A DNA stretch of 64,000 nt from Calothrix sp. PCC 7103 (lineage in GTDB: Bacteria > Cyanobacteriota > Cyanobacteriia > Cyanobacteriales > Nostocaceae), in the NCBI RefSeq assembly GCF_000331305.1, contig NZ_KB217478.1:3293177-3357176 (forward strand). The letters are read 5' to 3'. A program made the translations under genes and the position numbers. Under the pieces are notes generated by a model. That model was not told the DNA's origin. It did not search any database and saw only the letters and a list, made by a program, of their open reading frames with translations. Positions 26,291 to 35,079 of this stretch are shown in pieces (the first letter of the stretch is position 1; each line of letters begins with the position of its first letter).

Positions 26291-27844
26291 ATGTCAAATT
26301 CTGATATTCCCAGTTTTAAATCTCACCCTATTTCTTTACGTCCAATGGACGAGTATAACCAAAGACTTGTTTCTTATACGCATCCGCCAGATTGGGTAAA
26401 TCCACAACCTGCTGATTATTACGATTTGGTTGTTATCGGCGCCGGAACTGCTGGTTTAGTTGTGGCAGCAGGCGCCGCAGGGTTAGATGTAGGGTTAAAA
26501 GTCGCGTTAGTCGAAAAGCATCTCATGGGTGGAGATTGCTTAAATTATGGCTGTGTACCTTCTAAAACCATTATTCGTTCCGCACGGGTAGTTGGAGAAA
26601 TACTTCGTGCTAGAGATTTTGGTATTTCTACTGCTCATTATATTGAAGTTGATTTTCCTGAAGTAATGCAAAGGATGCGAAGGATACGAGCTTCGATTAG
26701 TCATAATGATTCCGCAGAACGGTTTCAAAAGTTAGGTGTAGATGTTTTCTTGGGTAACGGGCGCTTTACTTCACGTGATACCGTGGAAGTTGCTGGAAAA
26801 TCGCTTCGATTCAAAAAGGCTGTAATTGCCACTGGCGCCAGGGCTGCTTCTTTAGAGATACCAGGAATTGAAGCAGCGAAATATCTAACAAACGAAACAG
26901 TGTTTTCATTAACCCAACGACCACACCGTTTTGCAGTAATTGGTGGTGGTGCTATTGGTTGCGAGATGGCACAGACGTTTAGACGCTTGGGTTGTGACGT
27001 GATACTGTTGCATAACAAGGCGCATATCCTGAATAAAGAAGATATAGAAGCTGCACAAGTTGTACAAAATGCTTTTATCAAAGAAGGGATACGTCTAGAG
27101 CTTAACTGCGAAGTCGAACGAGTTGAAAAAACGAGCGATGGTAAACGAATTTATTTTAGTAGCAAGGGAGAGCGCAATTCAATAACCGTTGATGAAATTT
27201 TAGTCGGTACTGGACGGGCGCCGAATGTTGAAGGATTAAATTTGGAAGCGGTCGGTGTTGACTACGACAAAAGCCGAGGTGTAGTTGTTAATGATTTTTT
27301 ACAAACAACAAATCCACAAATATATGCCGCTGGAGATATATGTATGGATTGGAAATTCACCCATGCGGCAGATGCGGCAGCTAGAATCGTCATTAAAAAT
27401 GCTCTATTCTCACCTTTTGGTTTATCAAAGCAGCGACTCAGCAGCTTAATCATGCCTTGGGTAACATACACCGACCCTGAAGTTGCACATGTCGGAATGT
27501 ATGAACATCAAGCAGGTAGTGGCGCCAATACCATTAAAATACCTTTTAGCAGCGTAGATAGAGCCATTGCAGATGGGGAAGAAGAAGGTTTTGTAAAAAT
27601 TCTTCTCCGTCAGGGTTCCGACGAAATTCTTGGTGCTACAATTGTCGCGCGGCACGCAGGTGAGATGATATCTGAAATTACAACGGCAATTGTTAACAAA
27701 CTTGGTTTAAATAAACTCACTACCGTTATTCATCCTTATCCAACTCAAGCTGAAGCAATCAGAAAAGCTGCTGACGCATACCGTCGAACCCTCCTCACTC
27801 TTAGAACCAAGAGACTTTTAGGACTTTTGACTAAGTTATCGTGA
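26291..27844 (+). CDS. Disulfide-reductase-family flavoprotein (mercuric-reductase-like)
   Basis: A 517-residue pyridine-nucleotide disulfide oxidoreductase. The FAD fold is DLVVIGAGTAGLVVAAGAAG, the redox disulfide is in GGDCLNYGCVPSKT, the NAD(P) fold is FAVIGGGAIGCEMAQ, and the C-terminal active-site base is in IHPYPTQAEAIRKAA. It is usually annotated as mercuric reductase. However, the C-terminal vicinal Cys pair that hands Hg(II) to the active site in true MerA is missing (ends LLGLLTKLS), and no merR/merT is nearby. It thus looks like a cyanobacterial reductase of unknown substrate. Close linkage to the TVP38 gene is a recurring arrangement, which suggests the two work together at the membrane. 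Confidence 0.9.
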   Translation: MSNSDIPSFKSHPISLRPMDEYNQRLVSYTHPPDWVNPQPADYYDLVVIGAGTAGLVVAAGAAGLDVGLKVALVEKHLMGGDCLNYGCVPSKTIIRSARVVGEILRARDFGISTAHYIEVDFPEVMQRMRRIRASISHNDSAERFQKLGVDVFLGNGRFTSRDTVEVAGKSLRFKKAVIATGARAASLEIPGIEAAKYLTNETVFSLTQRPHRFAVIGGGAIGCEMAQTFRRLGCDVILLHNKAHILNKEDIEAAQVVQNAFIKEGIRLELNCEVERVEKTSDGKRIYFSSKGERNSITVDEILVGTGRAPNVEGLNLEAVGVDYDKSRGVVVNDFLQTTNPQIYAAGDICMDWKFTHAADAAARIVIKNALFSPFGLSKQRLSSLIMPWVTYTDPEVAHVGMYEHQAGSGANTIKIPFSSVDRAIADGEEEGFVKILLRQGSDEILGATIVARHAGEMISEITTAIVNKLGLNKLTTVIHPYPTQAEAIRKAADAYRRTLLTLRTKRLLGLLTKLS

Positions 27845-27995
27845 CTCAATAGTTAGTTCGGCATTGCCCAGCACATGATTAAGTTTTGTAAAGGGGATAT
27901 TTCGATTTGTATCTATTTACGAATAAAATGTAAATATTACAGATAATTTAATGTTAATAACTTAAGATTGTTTTAAGGTTTACGGAAGCACTGCA

Positions 27996-28250
27996 ATGCT
28001 AAAAACAATTCCAAAGGCTAATGCAATGCGGGTATGTCCTATCAAGTCTTCGTTGCTACGCCAATTTTGGTCAGTGGTCGAAGATACTCAAACTAACATC
28101 CTTTTGGGTTTTAGCGATACGGAACTCGTTCAGCAGCTACTCAGACAACTTCAATACAACGGAATACTCAATACCGAAGAAATTACGGCGTTAAGTCTTT
28201 ACATAGATTCACGCTTGGTTTTAATACGTGATTTGGCGGCATCACGCTGA
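27996..28250 (+). CDS. Conserved-looking small hypothetical protein
   Basis: An 84-residue protein with no domain I recognise. The sequence is well composed, with a helical C-terminal half (ELVQQLLRQLQYNGILN ... EITALSLYIDSRLVLIRDLA) and no membrane segment. A purine-rich site (ggaag) about nine bases before the ATG supports the start; a second Met at residue 11 is possible. It stands alone between the flavoprotein and a repeat-bearing spacer. Confidence 0.6.
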   Translation: MLKTIPKANAMRVCPIKSSLLRQFWSVVEDTQTNILLGFSDTELVQQLLRQLQYNGILNTEEITALSLYIDSRLVLIRDLAASR

Positions 28251-28335
28251 GTATATAATTTGATTTTTTCAGGTAAGTGGGTAGCTTTTTTCGGTGCATT
28301 GTTTAAATTTATATATACTTAACACGGGTAAGAAA

Positions 28336-28402
28336 TGTCATTCTGAGCGTAGCGAAGAATCTCTAAGATGCTTCACTGCACTACGTTTCGTTCAGCATGA
28401 CA
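28336..28402. repeat. TGTCATTCTGAGCG dispersed repeat
   Basis: A 67-base element bounded by imperfect inverted ends, tgtcattctgagcg and cgttcagcatgaca (two mismatches), with internal gaagaatctctaagatgcttcactgca. This is a widespread bacterial intergenic repeat type. Its core is often mistaken for a gene; the 76-codon frame that crosses it is not real. Part of the right end recurs near 37.17 kb. Confidence 0.7.
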
Positions 28403-28589
28403 AAGTTTATATTCTACCCATTAGCAGTATATCTTATATATCGTTTGCTATCCACGATATATACATACTATTCGGTTTTACAAATAAAAGTACCCTAACA
28501 AGGGTATACAACATTACATGTTAAGTTCCAAAGTTTTGAACTAAGTGACACAATCGATTTAGAATTCTTAGTGCCACAAGTGAAAGCAA
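28403..28589. other. Spacer upstream of the dimethylformamidase-like gene
   Basis: With the repeat before it, this fills the gene-free stretch 28251-28589. It includes tatata-rich sequence but no hairpin or RNA gene that I can support. The promoter of the next gene is probably here. Confidence 0.35.
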
Positions 28590-30236
28590 ATGATACTTGG
28601 AACACAAATACAAGCTATTTACGGGTTATTGATTGTAGGATTACTGCCTATTATTACAGCCTTGTTTTTTATTCAGGCGCCAGTATTTGCAATCGATTTA
28701 CCACCTACAACTCTTAAGAATAATCCGATTCAAATCGAAAATATCAAACCTGGGACTTCTGACTGGCAGTTGAGGAAACCCGCGATAAATCATGAAATTG
28801 AAGGGTATGCTTCACTAACTAGCGTCAATCGTGGTGATGAAATCAAGCTGTTTGTCAAAACTAAAGACCCAGCTTACACAATTGAATTTTACCGCATGGG
28901 TTGGTATGGCGGCAAAGGTGGGCGCCAGGTAGCACCCGCAGTATTTCGTAAAGCCGTAAAACAGCCAGCACCAATTATTGATGAGGCAACAGGTTTAATT
29001 GAATGTGATTGGAAAGACCCATATATATTCAAGATACCAAATAATATTGATGACCCCTCGCAATGGGCAAGTGGGTTTTATTTAGCGAAGTTAACAGGAA
29101 GTCGAAGTGGTAAACAAAGCTATATTATTTTTGTTGTTCGCGATGATGGGCGCCCATCAGATATATTATTTCAATCGAGCGTAACAACGTACCAGGCATA
29201 TAACAACTGGGGTGGAATGTCGCTGTATCGGTGGAACAGTAGAGGTAAACAAGCGTCGAAAGTTTCTTTTAACCGTCCTTATGCAGCTAGTCCAAATAAA
29301 GCTGCTGCATACGGTGTGGGTGCTGGAGAATTTTTAACCAACGTTCAACCCAAACGTCGAACCTATAATGCCGGTTGGGAGTATAACATGGTGCGCTGGT
29401 TAGAAAAAAATGGTTATGATGTCACCTACTCTACTAATATAGATACTCACGAAAATCGTTTAGATGAATTGAGTGGTAAACCAGCGTTGCTACTGCACAA
29501 AGCATTTTTATCAGTAGGACACGATGAATACTGGTCTTGGAAAATGCGGGACAATGTTGAAGCAGCACGTGATGCGGGTGTAAGTTTAGGGTTTTTCTCA
29601 GCAAATACATGTTACTGGCAAATACGGTTTGAGGCAAGTCGTATCGGTCGAGACCTTAACCGGGTGATAGTTGGGTACAAAGAAGGTGAAGCGTTAGACC
29701 CATTTGCGCGCGATAGAGACACAAATAATGATTATCTTGTCACAACACGATGGCGCCAAAAACCAATTAACCGTCCAGAAGATGCATTAATTGGAGTTAT
29801 GTACGACACGTTTCAAGTAAACGCCGATATTGTAGTACCAAACACGGCGCCACAGTGGTTTCTCGCTGATACACAATTAACTCAAACTGCAAACCAAACA
29901 TCAAATAAGTTATTAGCCTTTTTATATCCAGATAAAAAAGAAATGCGGCTAACAGGCTTATTAGGATACGAAGTAGATAAAATGTTTAAATCGGCGCCAC
30001 CAAATACTATCCGTATAGCTCATACACCTTACCGTCATAGCGGTAGAACCAAATATTCAGATATGACAACTTATACAACTGATTCAGGAGCAACCGTATT
30101 TGCCACAGGTTCTATTCAATGGAGTTGGGGTTTAGATAATTTCAACGCACCACAACTACGTCCAAGCTTACTAAGTAAAGACGCGCAAGCAATAACGCGC
30201 AATGTGTTAGCCAAAATGATAAAGAAAAGGGAATAA
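28590..30236 (+). CDS. N,N-dimethylformamidase beta-like secreted protein
   Basis: A 548-residue protein with an N-terminal signal or anchor (LLIVGLLPIITALFFIQAPVFA). A short beta domain follows (IEGYASLTSVNRGDEIKLFV, IEFYRMGWYGGKGGRQV), then a region like the C-terminal part of the N,N-dimethylformamidase large subunit (TYQAYNNWGGMSLYRW, SVGHDEYWSWKMRDNVEAA, LGFFSANTCYWQIRFE). The HDEYW and related acidic/His residues could bind metal. Whether it cleaves amides is unknown, as most bacterial homologues are uncharacterised. It is convergent with the TPR gene across a CCCCC/GGGGG hairpin. Confidence 0.75.
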   Translation: MILGTQIQAIYGLLIVGLLPIITALFFIQAPVFAIDLPPTTLKNNPIQIENIKPGTSDWQLRKPAINHEIEGYASLTSVNRGDEIKLFVKTKDPAYTIEFYRMGWYGGKGGRQVAPAVFRKAVKQPAPIIDEATGLIECDWKDPYIFKIPNNIDDPSQWASGFYLAKLTGSRSGKQSYIIFVVRDDGRPSDILFQSSVTTYQAYNNWGGMSLYRWNSRGKQASKVSFNRPYAASPNKAAAYGVGAGEFLTNVQPKRRTYNAGWEYNMVRWLEKNGYDVTYSTNIDTHENRLDELSGKPALLLHKAFLSVGHDEYWSWKMRDNVEAARDAGVSLGFFSANTCYWQIRFEASRIGRDLNRVIVGYKEGEALDPFARDRDTNNDYLVTTRWRQKPINRPEDALIGVMYDTFQVNADIVVPNTAPQWFLADTQLTQTANQTSNKLLAFLYPDKKEMRLTGLLGYEVDKMFKSAPPNTIRIAHTPYRHSGRTKYSDMTTYTTDSGATVFATGSIQWSWGLDNFNAPQLRPSLLSKDAQAITRNVLAKMIKKRE

Positions 30237-30253
30237 TCCCCCGTAGGGGGGTC
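30234..30253. terminator. CCCCC/GGGGG hairpin between convergent genes (copy 2)
   Basis: The arms atccccc and gggggt pair around a gta loop, overlapping the stop codon of the dimethylformamidase-like gene and four bases from the stop of the TPR gene. It belongs to the AATCCCCC family and could end transcription both ways. Confidence 0.5.
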
Positions 30254-30256
30254 AAA

Positions 30257-30781
30257 CTACGCTGAAACTAGGCGCCGTAAAGATTCAGCGCGACGTTTTG
30301 CTACTGTGTTTTTTGCATCATATTTAAGTGCTTCTTCGTACATTTCTAACGCTTGTGCGGTTAGCTTTTTGCGTTCGTAAGCATGTGCTAGGTTGTTATA
30401 AGCAACAACGTAATCACTCTTAAATTTGATTGCTTCTTTGTATTGGCGAATCGCTAAGTCGTACTGTTCTTGAGCAAAGTATACGAACCCAAGTCCGTTA
30501 TAGATAGGGGCAACGGTATCCTCACCTTCTTCTTCAGCTGTCTTTAAAGCTTTTTGAAATAAGGAAATGGCTTGTGAGTATAGTTTCTTCTCGGAGTAAA
30601 TACTCGCAAGCTCATAATACTCTTGTGTTGTGCCCTTTTCTTTCGTGAGTTTGGTTCGCAGTTTCGAGAACGAGCTTTCAACTCGACGAGTTTTAAAAAT
30701 TTGCCGCACCACGTTAACCAGTGCGAATGCTAGTATCGCTACGAAAACAGAGAGATAAAAAACCGCTAATTTACTATCCAT
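30257..30781 (-). CDS. Membrane-anchored TPR protein
   Basis: A 174-residue protein with one N-terminal membrane helix (LAVFYLSVFVAILAFALVNVV) and about three tetratricopeptide repeats in the soluble part (YELASIYSEKKLYSQAISLFQKAL; YNGLGFVYFAQEQYDLAIRQ; YNNLAHAYERKKLTAQALEMYEEAL). This short anchored form is conserved in cyanobacteria. A scaffold role in protein assembly is a reasonable inference, with no partner shown. It lies 30 bases downstream of the solute-binding protein's 5' neighbour repeat on the same strand order. Confidence 0.85.
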   Translation of the reverse strand: MDSKLAVFYLSVFVAILAFALVNVVRQIFKTRRVESSFSKLRTKLTKEKGTTQEYYELASIYSEKKLYSQAISLFQKALKTAEEEGEDTVAPIYNGLGFVYFAQEQYDLAIRQYKEAIKFKSDYVVAYNNLAHAYERKKLTAQALEMYEEALKYDAKNTVAKRRAESLRRLVSA

Positions 30782-30811
30782 TGTTTTTATTAAACGTCAT
30801 CTTCGTTTTTA

Positions 30812-30872
30812 TTATCGCGTAGAGACGCGATTAATCGCGTCTCTACGACTCGCGTCTCTACGACTCGCGTCT
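30812..30872. repeat. TGTAGAGACGCG-family repeat, copy 3, inside a coding end
   Basis: A 30-base palindrome (30818-30847, half site cgtagagacgcgatt) is followed by two more tandem cgactcgcgtctcta units up to about 30872. The stop codon and last ~20 codons of the minus-strand solute-binding protein lie in it. Confidence 0.75.
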
Positions 30873-31666
30873 TGATCTAGAATACTGGAAGGTGGAAGTC
30901 CCCAGTACTTGATGCGTTCAGTTAACCACCCTGTTTCTTGATAGCTTGCGATTAATACGTCAATTTGGCGCCGGAGTTTATCGTTTTGTAAACCTTTGGG
31001 AATAACTACACATAATGGTTCTGTGGAAAGTCTAACGTTCAATAGTTGGTATTGGGGATATTGTCGTACCCAACCGCTAAGAACTGTTGCATCAGCGCCG
31101 AAAGCATCAATTTTATTGCCTTCCAGCAGGTTTTGAGCCTCGATATAAGAATTCACGCCAACTAAGTCAGCATTAGGTATAAAATATTTTATCCTAGCAA
31201 TTGTACTTGAGCCTGCTAAAATGGCTATTTTACGCTGTTTAAAGTCATATACACTTTGGAGCGATGTGTCTTTAGTAACTAAAACAGTGCTATCTAAATA
31301 GTAAGGAATACTGAAATTTACAATGCGTGCCCGCGATGGGGTAGCTGTGACTCTAGCAATGGCAATATCTACTTTATTATCTAAAACCTGAGAAATACGG
31401 TCACGATTTAGAACAGGTTTTAACTTAGAGGCTTTACTGGCGCCAAGTAAGTCTTGCGCTAAACGTTGCGCTAAATCTATTTCTAAACCCTGTAAATTAC
31501 CACTATGGTCACGGAATGCCAACGGGGGAAGGTTATCTTTAACGGCAATTCTAATATGACCGCGTTGCTGAATCTCTTCGAGTTGGGCGGCGCCACAAGG
31601 TTTTGTACAAGGTAAAAGGCAAAAGGCAAAAGTAAAAAATATGATTACTATAAACCGCATTTTCAT
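30812..31666 (-). CDS. ABC-type polar amino acid solute-binding protein
   Basis: A 284-residue periplasmic binding protein (family 3) with a signal sequence (IVIIFFTFAFCLLPC; the Cys suggests either Sec or lipoprotein processing). Family blocks are RGHIRIAVKDNLPPLAFRD, GNLQGLEIDLAQRLAQDL, VDIAIARVTATPSRARIVNFS and VLAGSSTIARIKYF. No permease or ATPase gene is adjacent, so it may feed a transporter elsewhere or act in sensing. Its last ~20 residues (DQDASRRDASRRDAINRV...) are encoded by a TGTAGAGACGCG repeat array, not by typical family sequence. So the original C-terminus has been altered by the repeat. Confidence 0.88.
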   Translation of the reverse strand: MKMRFIVIIFFTFAFCLLPCTKPCGAAQLEEIQQRGHIRIAVKDNLPPLAFRDHSGNLQGLEIDLAQRLAQDLLGASKASKLKPVLNRDRISQVLDNKVDIAIARVTATPSRARIVNFSIPYYLDSTVLVTKDTSLQSVYDFKQRKIAILAGSSTIARIKYFIPNADLVGVNSYIEAQNLLEGNKIDAFGADATVLSGWVRQYPQYQLLNVRLSTEPLCVVIPKGLQNDKLRRQIDVLIASYQETGWLTERIKYWGLPPSSILDQDASRRDASRRDAINRVSTR

Positions 31667-31793
31667 ACCTACACGATTGAAAATCGCATTCTAATCAAAA
31701 TACAAAGTGCATCTGAACTATGCCGATTAATCATAGCCTAGATAAGCAAACCTTGTTGGTAGTCTTTTACCTTTACCTTTGTCCTTCTACCTT

Positions 31794-32150
31794 TTATGAT
31801 GCTTGACTTGCCGCAATTTCAGCTACTTTGCTAAAACCTTGTGGGTCAAGAACAGCCATTTGCGCCAACATTTTACGGTTGAGGTTGATATTCGCTTTCT
31901 TGAGGGCACCGATAAACTTGCTGTAGCTCATTCCATGTTGACGTACAGCAGCGTTAATGCGGGTTATCCACAAACGGCGAAAATCACGCTTTTTCTTTTT
32001 GCGGTCACGATATGCACTGCGAAGTGCTTTCATAACCTGCTGGTTGGCAGTTCTAAACAGCGTTGAATGTGAACCGCGAAAACCCTTAGCTATCTTGAGA
32101 ATCTTTTTGCGGCGTTTGCGCGCGACATTACCGCGTTTTACCCGTGTCAT
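31794..32150 (-). CDS. rplT: 50S ribosomal protein L20
   Basis: A 118-residue L20 protein that binds 23S rRNA early in large-subunit assembly. The sequence is typical from end to end (start [16 protein letters not shown], then [34 protein letters not shown] and [17 protein letters not shown]). It is 41 bases downstream of rpmI on the same strand, the usual gene pair. infC, which leads this operon in many bacteria, is not present upstream. Confidence 0.98.
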   Translation of the reverse strand: MTRVKRGNVARKRRKKILKIAKGFRGSHSTLFRTANQQVMKALRSAYRDRKKKKRDFRRLWITRINAAVRQHGMSYSKFIGALKKANINLNRKMLAQMAVLDPQGFSKVAEIAASQAS

Positions 32151-32191
32151 AACTTAAATAGTCCTTGAGAGTTCCAAAATTTAACCTGAAT

Positions 32192-32389
32192 TTACAAATA
32201 AGGCAACATCATACGCACGTTTTCAGCATCGCGCTCATCCACAACTGGCATTTTGGACAAGTTACGCTTCTTCTTCGAGGATTTGTGTTCGAGAAGGTGG
32301 TTTTTGAAAGCTTTACGACGGACGATTTTACCGGTTCCTGTTGCGCGAAACCGTTTCGCCGCAGCTTTCCTAGTTTTTAGCTTAGGCAT
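32192..32389 (-). CDS. rpmI: 50S ribosomal protein L35
   Basis: A 65-residue L35 protein, basic throughout, with family blocks [20 protein letters not shown] and [15 protein letters not shown]. Length is normal. It is the first gene of an rpmI-rplT pair. Its leader (32390-32536) shows no obvious L20-type control structure by eye. Confidence 0.97.
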   Translation of the reverse strand: MPKLKTRKAAAKRFRATGTGKIVRRKAFKNHLLEHKSSKKKRNLSKMPVVDERDAENVRMMLPYL

Positions 32390-32539
32390 AATTGGCTTTA
32401 AAACGACACAATCTAATATGTTACTACGATTTTGTCGATTTTACCCCATAATCTCAATAAACCCAAACAAACCAGGTTTCTCTAGATTTGTAAAATCTCT
32501 CTGTATCATCCCTAACAGGTCATTGCGTTTAAAAGTCAA

Positions 32540-32602
32540 GATGCTTTATTAGGTGTTATACCAATGCAATTTCTAGGACTTGAGCCAGATTTAATGGTTT
32601 AA
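32540..32602 (+). pseudogene. C-terminal fragment of an aspartyl-protease-like gene
   Basis: Twenty codons read DALLGVIPMQFLGLEPDLMV and end in TAA. They match the conserved block YALLGVIPMQDLGLEPDL of the protein encoded at 22275-22733, both in protein and largely in DNA. The catalytic DTG part is missing and there is no start. It lies between rpmI and the helicase gene, on the opposite strand to both, and is a relic of a second gene copy. Confidence 0.75.
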
Positions 32603-32636
32603 TTTTTGGACTGCACAGACGCACGGAGTACTTATG

Positions 32637-35018
32637 CTACATAGATTTGGTGGAAATTGCTTGATCTACAATACTTTGGGGGAACTGGCGCCTTAATGCA
32701 TTAAATGCGGGACATGGATTTTGGTCTTGTAGGTTTTCTGGTTTACTCCATGTAAAGGGCGCCTTTTTAGCAGCGGACATCCATAGTAAACGTTTTGCGC
32801 GCGTCATTGCCACATATAATAAGCGATATTCTTCAGCAGTTTTGAGATATTTTGATTGTTCCCAAGCTTCGGTAACGCTGGGAATGTCTTCTTCGCCGTG
32901 AAGTGCTGCACGAATTTGAGCGCGTGCAACTTCGGAAAGTGTATAGTTACCCAGAAACTGTCCTTGTGGTGGTATCCAAAATTTTCCTGGTATCAAGTTC
33001 TCGTGTAGAAACGGTAGAAATACATAATCCCAATCTAGCCCTTTGGCTTTGTGCATGGTAATAATAGTAAGTTGTCCTGCACGGGTGTAGCGGGCTTCAA
33101 TGTCTTCGGTTTCGACGGCTTCAAAACGTTCGGAACTAACAATTTCGCTTAAAAAACCCAGCATTGAACCCATTGAATTAGTGCTAGCTATTTGCTGTGT
33201 GAGCCGTTCAGAAAGTTTATCGGCAGTTGCTAGTTCAGCTTGGTCGTAGTTGAGTGCTAAGGCAATAAAAGAAATTAATTGATACAACGGTAGTGCTAGC
33301 TTTGCTTGAAGTAAACTTCGACATAAACGTGCGGCTTTTTGGACGGGTTCAGGTTGTTCGGGAGCAAGTGGTCCTGGATATAAAAAGTCTTCAGGTTGTG
33401 CGGCAAGAGTATTAAGGTCTTGGGTTGGGACTAACTGACGCTTTACCAAAACATCAAGAGCTGCTTTGAGAAAATCAGGAGAGTGAGGACGGTCGCAAAA
33501 TTGTAGTAACGCTAAAATTTCAGCAGGCACATGGGAATGTCTATCTCGTTCGCCTGCATCATACAAAATTATATTATTGTCTTTACATACCTGAGCAAGT
33601 GCTTCAGCTAGCCATTTACCTTGACGGTTTTCGCGTACTAAAATCGCAGCGCGCGTTTTAGTTGGGTCTGGGGTAAAAAGCTCAACAATACGTTTACTTA
33701 ATAATTCAATAGTGTGATGAATATCGCGCGGAGTGCAAATTTCTAGTCCACGTCCCACATGAGGAGGGTTTGCATCTGTTTGTGGGTCATCTGGGTCAAC
33801 GGTGCGAATCATTTGTAGACGGAAAGGACTGGGAAAGTTATGAGTGCTGAGTGAGTCGTGCTGAGTTGAAGAAGTGGGATTTGTTTTTGCCCCGTAGAAA
33901 CTGTTGACCCAATTTAGTGTAAAGTTGGCGGCTTCGATAATGATACGGCTACTGCGTCCGGCACGGTCCATTGTGGCGAGTTGATTGGCGCCATCGCATT
34001 CTTCACAAAATTCGCGGAAGTATATAGGGTCTGCGGGAGTAAAGGTTGAATTAATTGCTTGATTTGGGTCGCCAACTCGAATTAAATTAACTTGTCCCCC
34101 TTGCGGTTCTGTGGCAAGAATTTCTAAAAGTCTCGTTTGCAAAGGACTTGAGTCTTGCGCTTCGTCTTCAAATACCGCAAATACTTGACCTTGTTCGATA
34201 CGTCGTGCATGAGGGTCATCTAAAACTCGCAATGCTGCTAAAATCATGTCGTCGTAGTCAATAAAGTCGCGCGCTTTCATTAAATTTTCGTACTGTTCGT
34301 ATAACCCAGCGGCAACGTTTAATATTCTATATTCATCGTCTATATACCTGCTCATATTTTGCAAGTTCTCTATAGATATGCCAGAACTTTTGGCTTCGTG
34401 AATTACTGTCGTTGCTAATTCGGGCAACACTTCGGTTCGTAGTACTGACTGGCGCCGCAATCTTTCAGTTTCTTCTCCGTCAAATTGGATACCTTCCAGC
34501 AACCGCATATAACGTCCTGGATTATATGCAATCCACTGTTCAACAGCATTCCGTATGAGACGGTGACTTTGGTTAGGAGTTATTAAAGTTACTTCGTTAA
34601 GCTGTAAATTGGAAAGTTCGGGGTGACGACTGGCTATATTTAACGCTAATCCATGCAGCGTATTGACAACAAACCCAGTTTGAGGTAGAGATAATTGGTC
34701 ACGCAGGTAATTACGAATTTTGATTTTAATATTAGCAGCAGCAGAACGAGTAAATGTAACGACAATTAATTGGCGCCGAGTATTGCGAAGACTAATCGCT
34801 GACTGTTCATACTGACGTGCAATCGCAATAGCTGCTGCTGCTGCCATCCCGGTTGACTTGCCGGCGCCAGGAACCGCAGAAACCGCGAGTTTCCCAGATG
34901 TCCAATCTGCCATTTGCTGCTGCCCCAGACGCAAACCATTACGAATGCTGTTAATTGCTGCATTTCTAAGTGCGGATGTATCTAGTGGCACTGAATTGGT
35001 AATATAAGCGTCTGACAT
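32637..35018 (-). CDS. UvrD/PcrA-family (SF1A) ATP-dependent helicase
   Basis: A 793-residue 3'-5' DNA helicase-like protein. Motif I is AVSAVPGAGKSTGMAA (residues about 49-64), motif Ia VTFTRSAAANIKIKI, motif II FAVFEDEAQDSSP (DEAQ form), motif III LIRVGDPNQAI, motif V ITMHKAKGLDWDYVFLP and motif VI YVAMTRAKRLLWMSAA. There is no C-terminal nuclease domain. The N-terminal ~45 residues precede motif I and hold the Q-motif region (GLRLGQQQMADW). It is shorter and more divergent than housekeeping UvrD, so it is probably an accessory repair or recombination helicase. It stands alone on this strand, divergent from the GT39 gene. Confidence 0.9.
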   Translation of the reverse strand: MSDAYITNSVPLDTSALRNAAINSIRNGLRLGQQQMADWTSGKLAVSAVPGAGKSTGMAAAAAIAIARQYEQSAISLRNTRRQLIVVTFTRSAAANIKIKIRNYLRDQLSLPQTGFVVNTLHGLALNIASRHPELSNLQLNEVTLITPNQSHRLIRNAVEQWIAYNPGRYMRLLEGIQFDGEETERLRRQSVLRTEVLPELATTVIHEAKSSGISIENLQNMSRYIDDEYRILNVAAGLYEQYENLMKARDFIDYDDMILAALRVLDDPHARRIEQGQVFAVFEDEAQDSSPLQTRLLEILATEPQGGQVNLIRVGDPNQAINSTFTPADPIYFREFCEECDGANQLATMDRAGRSSRIIIEAANFTLNWVNSFYGAKTNPTSSTQHDSLSTHNFPSPFRLQMIRTVDPDDPQTDANPPHVGRGLEICTPRDIHHTIELLSKRIVELFTPDPTKTRAAILVRENRQGKWLAEALAQVCKDNNIILYDAGERDRHSHVPAEILALLQFCDRPHSPDFLKAALDVLVKRQLVPTQDLNTLAAQPEDFLYPGPLAPEQPEPVQKAARLCRSLLQAKLALPLYQLISFIALALNYDQAELATADKLSERLTQQIASTNSMGSMLGFLSEIVSSERFEAVETEDIEARYTRAGQLTIITMHKAKGLDWDYVFLPFLHENLIPGKFWIPPQGQFLGNYTLSEVARAQIRAALHGEEDIPSVTEAWEQSKYLKTAEEYRLLYVAMTRAKRLLWMSAAKKAPFTWSKPENLQDQNPCPAFNALRRQFPQSIVDQAISTKSM

Positions 35019-35079
35019 ATCAAATTTAGAATTTTAGATTATTAATTAATTTATGCTTGAACGCTGGTAACTAAGCTGA

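Noticed and set aside
26291-27844. True mercuric reductase (merA)
   Set aside because: The C-terminal vicinal Cys pair and N-terminal heavy-metal domain are absent and no mer genes are nearby.
28294-28524. 76-codon frame
   Set aside because: Its middle is the TGTCATTCTGAGCG repeat, a known source of false gene calls.
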